The position numbers were made by a program, and so were the translations under genes. Shown here piece by piece: positions 7,859 to 14,342 of a DNA stretch of 64,000 nt. Within the stretch, counting starts at the first letter, position 1; the number at the start of each line of letters is the position of its first letter. This stretch comes from CAWINX01 sp963702055 (lineage in GTDB: Bacteria > Actinomycetota > Thermoleophilia > Solirubrobacterales > 70-9): assembly GCA_963702055.1 (NCBI GenBank), contig OY969702.1, positions 124,001-188,000 of the forward strand. Direction: 5' to 3'. The notes beneath the pieces are model-generated. The model saw only the letters and a list, made by a program, of their open reading frames with translations, had not been told where the DNA came from and did not search any database.

Positions 7859-9274
7859 ATGGGGGTCGAAACCGCGCCGGACATGAACCCCGTTGGGTAT
7901 CTCGAAACCGGCGTCCTTTACTGCGACGACAATTTTGATCGCTTGGCGCAGTTCCCTGCCGACTGCATAGATCTGGTCTACCTGGACCCTCCCTTTTTCT
8001 CAAATCGCCATTACGAGGTCATTTGGGGCGATGAGGCCGAGGTCCGCTCCTTCGAGGATCGCTGGCAAGGGGGGATCAACGTCTATATCGACTGGATGCG
8101 TGAACGCATGATTGAGCTTCAGCGCATCCTCAAGCCAACCGGGACGATCTACCTGCATTGCGATTCACACGCCGGCCATTACCTCAAGGTGATGATGGAC
8201 GACATCTTCGGCATGAATCGCTTTCTCAACGAGATCGTCTGGCACTACAAGACCTCCAGCGGAGCGCCGAAAAAATGGCTGCATCGCAACCACGACACGA
8301 TCTTCCGCTATGCCAATGGGCCAATCGATGAGATCACGTGGAACCACCCCAAAGAGCCGTGGCCAGAAAAGACCCTCAAGAAGTGGCAGAAAGACGAAGA
8401 AGGCCGCATCTACCGTGCCCAGCACAAATATGGCAAGCGCTACTACATCGACCCCGACGGCAAGCTCATGGACGATGTTTGGGAAATCACGCTTTCTTCT
8501 CGCTCGCATGAACGGCTCGGTTATCCCACGCAGAAGCCTGAGGAGTTGCTGGCGCAGATAATCGAGTCCAGTTCGAACGAGGGCGACATTATTTTGGACC
8601 CCTTCTGTGGTTGCGGGACGACGGTCGCCGCGGCGCAGAAAAAGAAGCGCGAATGGGTCGGCATCGATATCAGCCCGACTGCCGTGGGACTGATGCAGCG
8701 CCGCCTTCGCAAGCTTGGAGCGGAACCTCAGGTCATCGGTGTCCCAGTCTCGGAAATAGACCTGCGAACGCTCAAACCGTTCGAGTTTCAGAACTGGGTT
8801 ATGCAGCAGGTCAGCGGAACTCCCTCGCCCAAGAAATCCGGTGATATGGGGATTGATGGTCTCTCGTTCATGTATCACGAGCCGATCCAGGTCAAGCAAT
8901 CTGAAAGCGTCGGCCGCAATGTCGTGGACAACTTCGAGACGGCAGTCGAGCGCAGCGGGAAGGAAAGGGGATATATCGTTGCTTTTAGTTTCACTCGTGG
9001 TGCCTATGAGGAGGCAGCGAGAGCTAAGGCTGCGGGCAAGGCCCAAATCGTTCTTATCACCGTGTCCGAACTGATCGACGCAAGCGAAGCAATCACGCGG
9101 CCGACGATGCCGAAGCCTGCCCGCAAGGCCACCCCAGACCTAATGCGTCTCCTGAGTGCCCTAACGAAATCGGTGGAGGATCAACCAATCATGCCTCCGC
9201 GGCCGCGCAACACCCGACCCTCAGTCGAGGACCTTTGGGAGAGCGAGCGCGGCGTCGCCGGATCGACGCGCTAG
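7859..9274 (+). CDS. DNA methyltransferase fused to Mrr-like endonuclease domain
   Basis: 471 residues from the ATG at 7859, chosen because GAGAGGGGG lies just upstream; an in-frame GTG at 7799 lacks such a site. Residues 1-285 form a beta-class amino-methyltransferase: catalytic DPPF at 43-46 precedes the AdoMet-binding motif LDPFCGCGTT (246-255). It should methylate an adenine N6 or cytosine N4. Residues about 305-410 resemble the Mrr-type PD-(D/E)xK nuclease: FEFQNWV, then D333 in GDMGIDG and Q344-x-K346 in PIQVKQ. One polypeptide could therefore both modify and cut. Codon use is more AT-tolerant than in host genes. Cleavage activity is inferred. Confidence 0.85.
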   Translation: MGVETAPDMNPVGYLETGVLYCDDNFDRLAQFPADCIDLVYLDPPFFSNRHYEVIWGDEAEVRSFEDRWQGGINVYIDWMRERMIELQRILKPTGTIYLHCDSHAGHYLKVMMDDIFGMNRFLNEIVWHYKTSSGAPKKWLHRNHDTIFRYANGPIDEITWNHPKEPWPEKTLKKWQKDEEGRIYRAQHKYGKRYYIDPDGKLMDDVWEITLSSRSHERLGYPTQKPEELLAQIIESSSNEGDIILDPFCGCGTTVAAAQKKKREWVGIDISPTAVGLMQRRLRKLGAEPQVIGVPVSEIDLRTLKPFEFQNWVMQQVSGTPSPKKSGDMGIDGLSFMYHEPIQVKQSESVGRNVVDNFETAVERSGKERGYIVAFSFTRGAYEEAARAKAAGKAQIVLITVSELIDASEAITRPTMPKPARKATPDLMRLLSALTKSVEDQPIMPPRPRNTRPSVEDLWESERGVAGSTR

Positions 9275-9295
9275 CCTTTGATCCTAGGAACGCCG

Positions 9296-9460
9296 ATGAG
9301 CCCAGCTCGCAAGCGCCCAACAAAGACTGCTCCCACGCCGCCTGAGCGCGATGTGAAGCAAGACCCCGCTCACACCGAGGCGGACTTCTTGCGCGACCTA
9401 GAGCGCGCGACCTCGAATCAGGCTAGGAAGCGACTGGCCGGTCGCGCTGGACGCGGTTAA
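9296..9460 (+). CDS. Small charged protein downstream of the methyltransferase fusion
   Basis: 54-residue ORF from the ATG at 9296 (an in-frame TTG at 9278 is less likely). It starts 21 bases after the fusion gene and its last 38 bases overlap the convergent transposase end. It is rich in Lys/Arg/Glu, with a central acidic-helical segment HTEADFLRDLERATSNQA that looks like a real amphipathic helix. No family is recognised. By position it may be a passenger accessory to the restriction-modification gene. Confidence 0.4.
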   Translation: MSPARKRPTKTAPTPPERDVKQDPAHTEADFLRDLERATSNQARKRLAGRAGRG

Positions 9461-10364
9461 GGATCGCCCAGAACATCGGCTGATCGGAGTTCCGCTGGTT
9501 GTAGCGGAATGAGTATTCGTCCAAGTAGCTCTGCAAGTACTCGCGGCTAACCGAGTGGTAGACGCCCCGGATGCCGTTTTTCAGGAGGCCGAAGAAGCCC
9601 TCAATCGTGTTCGTGTGGACCTCACCATCAACGTAGACCCCGGCTCGATGCCTAATGCGCCGGTGGCCCTGGAAGTGCCGCTCGATTCCGACATAGGGCA
9701 TGTACTCGTCGGTGAAGATCATTGACTCCGGCAGAACGTATTCGCGGATCATGCCCTGGAGCGTCGGCTTCTTTCGGTCTTCGACTACCCAGGCCCGGAC
9801 GCGCCCTCCCCGCTCAGCCATCCCGAAGATTGAGGACTTGACCTGGTACTTGCGGATGGCAGCCTCCCTGCGGTCCCTTTTGTGCGCCCGGGGCTTGCCC
9901 CCGCTGAATGTCTCGTCGGCCTCCACGTCGCCGCTCAGCGGCTTCTCGTCATCGTCTGCGAGCAGCGTCCGAATCTTCTTGAACATCCGATGCGCCGTCT
10001 TGTAGGTGACGCCTATCTCGCGCTCTAGCTGTTTGGCGCTGATCCCGCACCGGGTCGAACTCATTAGGTAGATCGCCCAGAACCAAAGCTGCAAGCTCGT
10101 TGTGGACTTGTGGAAGATCGTCCCGGCGGTCGGGTAGACCTGATGCCCGCAGTACTGGCAGCTATAGGCGGCACGGCTCTTGATCCGGTGGAACTTGGTC
10201 GTCTTGCCGCACTTCGGGCACGCTGAGCCGTCCGGGTGATAGCGCTCCTTGAGGTATTCGAGGCACGCCGAGTTGTCGGGGAACAGTTCTAGGAACCGCG
10301 TATAGGTCATCTGGCTTTCGCTCGACGCCGAGCGAGCCACTGAATCCCTTTGCCTTGCCGCCAT
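9423..10364 (-). CDS. IS1595-family (ISXO2-like) transposase
   Basis: 313 residues catalysing transposition of the surrounding element. The N-terminal zinc ribbon has C49/C52 (CPKC) and C69/C72 (CQYCGH), then a helix-turn-helix around 108-130 (ISAKQLEREIGVTYKTAHRM). The ISXO2-like catalytic core has D150 in VEADETF, D219 in IFTDEY and N252/E255 with K262 in HTNTIEGFFGLLK. The C-terminal signature YHSVSREYLQSYLDEYSFRY is typical. Length is usual for the family and no frameshift is seen, so it is probably active. A strong promoter lies directly upstream and the ATG falls at the predicted transcription start. Confidence 0.95.
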   Translation of the reverse strand: MAARQRDSVARSASSESQMTYTRFLELFPDNSACLEYLKERYHPDGSACPKCGKTTKFHRIKSRAAYSCQYCGHQVYPTAGTIFHKSTTSLQLWFWAIYLMSSTRCGISAKQLEREIGVTYKTAHRMFKKIRTLLADDDEKPLSGDVEADETFSGGKPRAHKRDRREAAIRKYQVKSSIFGMAERGGRVRAWVVEDRKKPTLQGMIREYVLPESMIFTDEYMPYVGIERHFQGHRRIRHRAGVYVDGEVHTNTIEGFFGLLKNGIRGVYHSVSREYLQSYLDEYSFRYNQRNSDQPMFWAILNRVQRDRPVAS

Positions 10365-10370
10365 GCAGAA

Positions 10371-10399
10371 AGGGTAGCAGATGCACGTACGTGCGTCAA
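10371..10399 (-). promoter_or_regulatory. Transposase promoter with palindrome in the spacer
   Basis: On the reverse strand TTGACG (10399-10394) and TACCCT (10376-10371) are separated by exactly 17 bases. The spacer overlaps a perfect 12-bp palindrome GCACGTACGTGC (10383-10394). The transposase ATG begins 7 bases after the -10 box, which predicts a leaderless mRNA. The palindrome is placed to act as an operator. Confidence 0.55.
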
Positions 10400-10423
10400 G
10401 GGCAGCGCAAACGGTCCCAGACG

Positions 10424-10455
10424 CACAAGAGGCCCGCCGAAGCGAGCCTCTTGTG
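10424..10455 (-). terminator. Hairpin between tRNA-like gene and transposase
   Basis: Perfect 10-bp arms CACAAGAGGC (10424-10433) and GCCTCTTGTG (10446-10455) around a 12-base loop. No T-run follows on either strand. It sits downstream of the tRNA-like gene and upstream of the transposase promoter, so it could stop transcription of the tRNA-like RNA. Confidence 0.45.
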
Positions 10456-10501
10456 AAAGAGCTGCCTGTGCCATCGCAGCCAGTCGAATGCTCGACCTGC
10501 G

Positions 10502-10530
10502 GCTCAGCGTCAGCAACGTCTCTAGCGAAG
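10502..10530 (+). pseudogene. tRNA fragment, inverted copy of D and anticodon arms
   Basis: Bases 10516-10530 are a perfect 15-base inverted copy of 10611-10625 in the anticodon arm of the tRNA-like gene. Just before them GCTCAGCG (10502-10509) matches the D-arm of the same gene at the right distance. This looks like a degenerate second tRNA copy in opposite orientation. Nothing resembling a T-arm follows. Confidence 0.4.
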
Positions 10531-10576
10531 AACTCCGAGAGTAGCGCAGCTACTTGACGTGCGTCAACTACTGCAA

Positions 10577-10650
10577 CCCCCCCGGCAGGATTCGAACCTG
10601 CGACCTCGTACTTCGCTAGAGACGTGCTCTATCCGCTGAGCTACGGGGGG
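10577..10650 (-). tRNA. tRNA-like gene carried by the transposon, anticodon arm irregular
   Basis: The acceptor stem (CCCCCCG/CGGGGGG), D-arm (GCTC/GAGC) and T-arm (GCAGG/CCTGC around TTCGAAT) all pair perfectly; CCA is not encoded. The anticodon arm has one base too many. The best fold is CGTCT paired with AGACG-type bases carrying one bulged U, leaving the loop CTAGCGA and anticodon AGC. The arms most resemble tRNA-Arg elsewhere in this window, and the alanine G3-U70 pair is absent. It may be a pseudogene, a non-canonical tRNA, or a decoy made by the mobile element. Confidence 0.55.
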
Positions 10651-10800
10651 TTGATTACTTCCTAGGATCAAGGAAGCTTTCGCAATAGGTCATAGCACGA
10701 CCGACAGATTGTTTCCAAGTCTTTTCGCCTGCAATTCCCGCAAACGCAGGGAATTACGTGCGCGATAGACATCGTTTAAGACACGGATTTAGACGCGCTC

Positions 10801-10839
10801 AAGCCCTACGTGTTCTGAATCCATAGTTGCCGGTGGGGT
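10801..10839 (-). repeat. Right transposon end: inverted repeat plus target duplication
   Basis: Bases 10801-10831 are the right terminal inverted repeat, which reads GGCAACTATGGATTC from its outer end on the reverse strand. Bases 10832-10839, GGTGGGGT, repeat the eight bases found immediately left of the element. Confidence 0.9.
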
Positions 10840-10889
10840 AGGCTTGAGGCAATTCGCACGACGCCCGAATCCCCCGAGGAGGTGGCTGG

Positions 10890-11291
10890 ATGCAGGTGAG
10901 GGAAGGCATGTCGGAGGTGGTTCTCACGGTCGGTCCTTCGCACACGCTGCGGGAGGCGGCGGTGATGATGGTCGAAAAGGGAATTGGGGCTGCACTGGTC
11001 ACCGACGCCGAGGCCCCGGTGCCGCGGATCATCACCGAGCGCGACCTCCTCAACTCGGTTGGCAACGGCGAGGACCCCGACGTCGAGGTCGTCGCCGACC
11101 ACATGAGCGGCAGCGTCATCGTCGCCGCGCCCGACTGGAGCTTGGAGCGCGCCGCGGGCGAGATGTCGCGGCGGGGCGTCCGCCATCTGATCATCCTCGA
11201 AGAGGGCGAATTGGTCGGCGTGCTCTCGATGCGCGACATCGTCCGCGTCTGGACCTCGGATGGAGCCACTTCGGGGATGACCCCGGAGTGA
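10890..11291 (+). CDS. Two-CBS-domain protein
   Basis: 133 residues made almost entirely of a tandem CBS pair, a regulatory module that binds adenine nucleotides. CBS1 spans about 1-60 (VREGMSEVVLTVGPSHTLREA to RIITERDLL) and CBS2 about 66-125 (VADHMSGSVIVAAPDWSLERA to GVLSMRDIV). A strong ribosome site GAGGAGG precedes the ATG. Before the transposon inserted, this gene was divergent from the cytochrome c gene, with about 130 bases between them. No effector domain is attached, so it may act on a partner protein. Confidence 0.9.
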   Translation: MQVREGMSEVVLTVGPSHTLREAAVMMVEKGIGAALVTDAEAPVPRIITERDLLNSVGNGEDPDVEVVADHMSGSVIVAAPDWSLERAAGEMSRRGVRHLIILEEGELVGVLSMRDIVRVWTSDGATSGMTPE

Positions 11292-11292
11292 C

Positions 11293-11586
11293 TCAGTCCG
11301 TCGGCGCGGAGATCGTCTCGACCGGGAGGACCGCACCGCGCACCCTCTGCTTGCGGGGTAGGCGGAAGTAGTCGCGGGTCGCGCCCTTGACCATGCCGCG
11401 CAGGGCACCGAAGGCGATGAAGAAGCCGGCGACCGCGTAGACCCAGGCCGGGAAGAGGAAGCCGTCGGCGTAGATCCCGGCAAGGAGGCCGGCTACGCCG
11501 AGCGCGAGGAAGGCGGGGGCCCAGGAGGGGCGGGACGCGTAGACAAGCTCGCCGGGCTCGGGGATGTCGCGATGCTCGGCCATCAT
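11293..11586 (-). CDS. Small two-helix membrane protein, last gene of second oxidase-like operon
   Basis: 97 residues. After a short acidic N-terminus (EHRDIPEPGELVYASRPSW) come two hydrophobic helices at about 24-42 (FLALGVAGLLAGIYADGF) and 46-66 (AWVYAVAGFFIAFGALRG), then a basic tail with RDYFRLPRKQRVRGAVLP. It starts 2 bases after the stop of the 37-residue ORF and is convergent with the CBS gene. Position suggests an oxidase-associated small subunit; I do not recognise the family firmly. Confidence 0.65.
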   Translation of the reverse strand: MMAEHRDIPEPGELVYASRPSWAPAFLALGVAGLLAGIYADGFLFPAWVYAVAGFFIAFGALRGMVKGATRDYFRLPRKQRVRGAVLPVETISAPTD

Positions 11587-11588
11587 CG

Positions 11589-11702
11589 TCAGGAGGCGAT
11601 GTAGAGCATCGCGACGATGAAGCTGAGGGCGAAGACGCCCGCGGCGATGCCGCCGACCACCAGGCCGCCCTTCAGGTTTCGTCTTGCCAGCTCGCGGTCC
11701 AC
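11589..11702 (-). CDS. 37-residue single-helix membrane peptide
   Basis: GTG-started ORF of 37 residues: basic N-terminus DRELARRNLKGG, then one hydrophobic helix (GLVVGGIAAGVFALSFIVAM, about 13-32) ending IAS. It lies 29 bases after ctaB and 2 bases before the 97-residue gene, in the same direction. Such single-helix peptides are common small subunits of oxidases. No strong ribosome site is seen before the GTG. Confidence 0.5.
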   Translation of the reverse strand: MDRELARRNLKGGLVVGGIAAGVFALSFIVAMLYIAS

Positions 11703-11731
11703 GATCGGATTTCTATCAGGGTCGGCGGGGG

Positions 11732-12655
11732 CTAGACGTGGGCGTCGATCGCCATCGACGCGAACAGCAGCGCCAGATAGGCGAGCGAGAAGAGGTAGGT
11801 GCGCAGCGCCCAGCGGCGGTCGGCGCTGCGCAGCAGTCGCGCTGCGCAGTAGATGAAGGCGGCACCCAACGCCATCGAGGGAATCAGGTAGGCGACGCCA
11901 AGCCCGCCGGCGCAGAAGGGAAGCTGGGTCACCGCGTAGAGCAGGATCGTGTAGAGGAGGATCTGGCGTCGCGTCTCCGCCTCGCCGCGGACCACCGGCA
12001 GCATCGGCACGCCGGCCTTGGCGTACTCGTCCTTCATCAGCAGGGAGAGCGCCCAGAAGTGCGGCGGCGTCCAGAAGAAGACGATCGCGAAGAGATAGAC
12101 GGCCATGCCGCTCAGCTCGCCCGTGACCGCTGCCCAGGCGACCAGCGGTGGCACCGCGCCCGCGGCGCCGCCGATCACGATGTTCTGCGGGGTCGTGCGC
12201 TTCAGCCAGAGCGTGTAGACGCAGACGTAGCCGAGCAGCCCCGAGAGCGAGAGGGCCGCGGCCAGCGGGTTGACGGTCAGCGAGAGCAGTAGGAAGGAGG
12301 CGGCTCCGAGCGTCACTCCGAAGGCGATCGCGGCGGTGGGGGAGACGCGGCCGCTCGCCACCGGCCGATCGGCGGTGCGGGTCATTATTTGGTCGATGTC
12401 ACGGTCGACCGCGTGGTTGATCGCTCCGGCGCCACCGGCCGAGAGGGCGCCGCCCAGGCAGGTGAGCAGGATCAGCCCGAGCGACGGGCTGCCCGCCACG
12501 TACATCGTCGTCACCGTCGTGAACAGCAGCAGCGACTGCACCTTCGGCTTGGTCAGCGTCAGGTAGTCGCGCGCGACGATCGACGCCCGTGAGCGCTGCC
12601 CGCTCGCAGCTACCGATTGGTTGGGCGCGGTCTGCGCGCCGGCGCCGGCTTCCAT
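11732..12655 (-). CDS. ctaB: Protohaem IX farnesyltransferase (haem O synthase)
   Basis: UbiA-family membrane prenyltransferase attaching farnesyl to haem B, the step before CtaA. 307 residues, with about nine hydrophobic helices after a polar leader of about 30 residues. The two Asp-rich sites are NHAVDRDIDQIMTRTADRP (about 80-98) and the cytoplasmic loop KDEYAKAGVPMLPVVRG (about 208-224). The family signature YTLWLKRTTPQNIVIGG is intact. It lies 4 bases after the ligand-less subunit I gene and probably serves the functional oxidase at 2026-3930. Confidence 0.95.
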   Translation of the reverse strand: MEAGAGAQTAPNQSVAASGQRSRASIVARDYLTLTKPKVQSLLLFTTVTTMYVAGSPSLGLILLTCLGGALSAGGAGAINHAVDRDIDQIMTRTADRPVASGRVSPTAAIAFGVTLGAASFLLLSLTVNPLAAALSLSGLLGYVCVYTLWLKRTTPQNIVIGGAAGAVPPLVAWAAVTGELSGMAVYLFAIVFFWTPPHFWALSLLMKDEYAKAGVPMLPVVRGEAETRRQILLYTILLYAVTQLPFCAGGLGVAYLIPSMALGAAFIYCAARLLRSADRRWALRTYLFSLAYLALLFASMAIDAHV

Positions 12656-12659
12656 GCCG

Positions 12660-14342
12660 TCAGGCTACTGGCTGGGACTCGCGCTCGGAAGGGGCAGGGC
12701 CGGCCGTCCGGTGGGCGATCGCCTCGCGGATGTCCCGCATCGGCTGGGCGCTGCGGACGTCGGGCAGCACGTCGAAGTTGTGGGGGTCGGGCGGGGAGAC
12801 CGTGAACCACTCGAGCGAGTCGCCGCCCCAGTGGTCGTGGCCGGCCCTGGCCCCGCCGGTGCGGCTGACGATCGCGTTGACGATCGTCAGGACGATCCCG
12901 GTCGCGAGGACGAGGGCGCCGATCGAGGCGATCAGGTTGTCGGCGTTGACGCCGGTGCCGTCGAAGAACTTGTAGGCGTCGACGACCTCGCCGTGGTCGC
13001 TTCCGGCGATGAACAGCGGCACGAAGGCGGCGAGGATCCCCACCACCATCGTCCAAAAGGACAGCCGCGCCAGGCTCTCGCCCATCGTGCGCCCGGTCAT
13101 CTTCGGGAACCAGTAGTGGAGGGCGGCGAATCCGCCGAAGACGCTGCCGCCGACCAGGGCGAAGTGGGTCGCCGCGGTGGCGTCGGTGGTGTTGTGCAGG
13201 CGCCAGGCGACCGCGACCATCGAGTGCGAGATCTCCGAGCCGAGGCCGATCGAGATCATCGAGATCGCGCCGACCGAGAAGAGCAGCGGCGCCCGCATCC
13301 GCAGCGTGCCGCCGATCATCGTCGAGATCAGGTTGAAGATCACCAGGCCGAAGGGAACGATCAGGGCCAGCGCCATGATCATCCCGAAGTACATCCAGCC
13401 GATTCCGATCGGCGCGGTCAGCATGTTCTGCATCCAGGCGAGGGTTCCGATCACGGCGATCGCCGCCAGGGAGCCGATCACCGCGCCGCGGTTGAACAGC
13501 GGTTTGCGGGCGAAGGTCGGGACGATCTCGGCGATCGCGCCCAGCGCCGTGATCAGGATCAGCATGTAGGCGCCGCTGTAGAAGATCCAGCTGAGGTGCT
13601 GCCAGAGCAGCGGCGCCCCGCCGGAGCCGTCGGCGAAGAAGATCCCGTCGTAGTTGCGGTCGATCATCAGCATCGTCAGCGCGGCGAGCAGCACCGGGCC
13701 GATCACGACCAGCAGCCAGGAGCAGATCGCCGCCGCCCAGGCGAAGACGGGAACGCGTCGCCAGGCCATCCCGGGGGCGCGCATGTTGCGCAGCGTGGTG
13801 ATCAGGTTGACCGCGATCAGCACGAAGCCGAGCGTCGCCATCCCGGTCGCGGTCGCCCAGGCGTCGACCCCGTTGTTGGGCAGGAAGGCCAGCTCGGAGA
13901 GCGGCGCCAGCGGGTTGACCCCGGCCTCCGATGGGGTGAAGAGGAAGCCCGCGTAAAGCACGGTCGCGCCGCCGACGTAGAGCCAGAGGCCGAGCTGTCC
14001 GAGTCGCGGCAGCGCCGTTCCGCGGGCGCCGATCTGCAGCGGCGCCACGTAGTAGAAGAAGCCCAGCGAGAGCGGGATCGCGAAAAGGAAGATCGCCGTC
14101 GCCCCGTACAGCGAGAGCATCCGGTTGAAGGTCTGCGGGGCGAGGAAGGTGTTCTCGGGGACCGCCAGCTGCAGCCGCATCAGCAGCAGCTCGACAAGCG
14201 CGACGAAGAGGAAGCCGAGGGCGCCGCCGATCAGGATGCGACCGACGTCCTTGTGGTCGGCGCTGGTCGCCAGCTCGACCCAGCGCGGGCGGCGCTGCGG
14301 GTAGCCGTCGACGACCAGCTCGGGGGGGCGGCGCGCGCTCAC
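12660..14342 (-). CDS. Subunit I-like haem-copper oxidase homologue lacking metal ligands
   Basis: 560 residues from the GTG at 14342, which overlaps the preceding TGA; 12-13 hydrophobic helices. The fold aligns without gaps to the functional subunit I in this window across helix VI (YQHIFWFYSHP against WQHLSWIFYSG). Five of the six invariant histidines are gone: Y79 for the first low-spin haem ligand; S256, Q305 and N306 for the CuB ligands; A391 for the high-spin haem ligand. Only H393 remains. The cross-link Tyr is M260. The protein is intact and codon use is normal, so it is conserved but cannot be an O2 reductase of the known type. Confidence 0.85.
   Translation of the reverse strand: MSARRPPELVVDGYPQRRPRWVELATSADHKDVGRILIGGALGFLFVALVELLLMRLQLAVPENTFLAPQTFNRMLSLYGATAIFLFAIPLSLGFFYYVAPLQIGARGTALPRLGQLGLWLYVGGATVLYAGFLFTPSEAGVNPLAPLSELAFLPNNGVDAWATATGMATLGFVLIAVNLITTLRNMRAPGMAWRRVPVFAWAAAICSWLLVVIGPVLLAALTMLMIDRNYDGIFFADGSGGAPLLWQHLSWIFYSGAYMLILITALGAIAEIVPTFARKPLFNRGAVIGSLAAIAVIGTLAWMQNMLTAPIGIGWMYFGMIMALALIVPFGLVIFNLISTMIGGTLRMRAPLLFSVGAISMISIGLGSEISHSMVAVAWRLHNTTDATAATHFALVGGSVFGGFAALHYWFPKMTGRTMGESLARLSFWTMVVGILAAFVPLFIAGSDHGEVVDAYKFFDGTGVNADNLIASIGALVLATGIVLTIVNAIVSRTGGARAGHDHWGGDSLEWFTVSPPDPHNFDVLPDVRSAQPMRDIREAIAHRTAGPAPSERESQPVA

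Larger units (their letters stand above)
7734..10831. mobile_element. Complete IS1595-family transposon with passenger genes
   Basis: A 3,098-bp element bounded by 31-bp imperfect terminal inverted repeats (27 of 31 identical, outer ends GGCAACTATG). It is flanked on both sides by the same 8 bases GGTGGGGT (7726-7733 and 10832-10839). An 8-bp duplication is the size known for the IS1595 family, and the transposase inside is of that family, so ends and enzyme agree. Passengers are a methyltransferase-endonuclease fusion, a small ORF and a tRNA-like gene. Base composition is visibly less GC-rich than the flanks. The right end also holds a hairpin (AATTCCC/GGGAATT, 10733-10755). The perfect target duplication implies a recent, intact insertion. 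Confidence 0.9.

Noticed and set aside
7799..7861. GTG at 7799 as start of the methyltransferase fusion
   Set aside because: No ribosome site; the ATG at 7859 has a strong purine-rich site and homology begins after it.
9278..10671. 13-base inverted match TTGATCCTAGGAA (9278-9290) / TTCCTAGGATCAA (10659-10671) as possible element ends
   Set aside because: It contains the self-palindrome CCTAGG, has no target duplication, and lies inside the better-supported 31-bp repeats.
12660..14342. Ligand-less subunit I as a frameshifted or misread ordinary oxidase
   Set aside because: The frame is continuous with normal codon use, aligns without gaps around each lost ligand, and its partner subunit II lost its ligands too.
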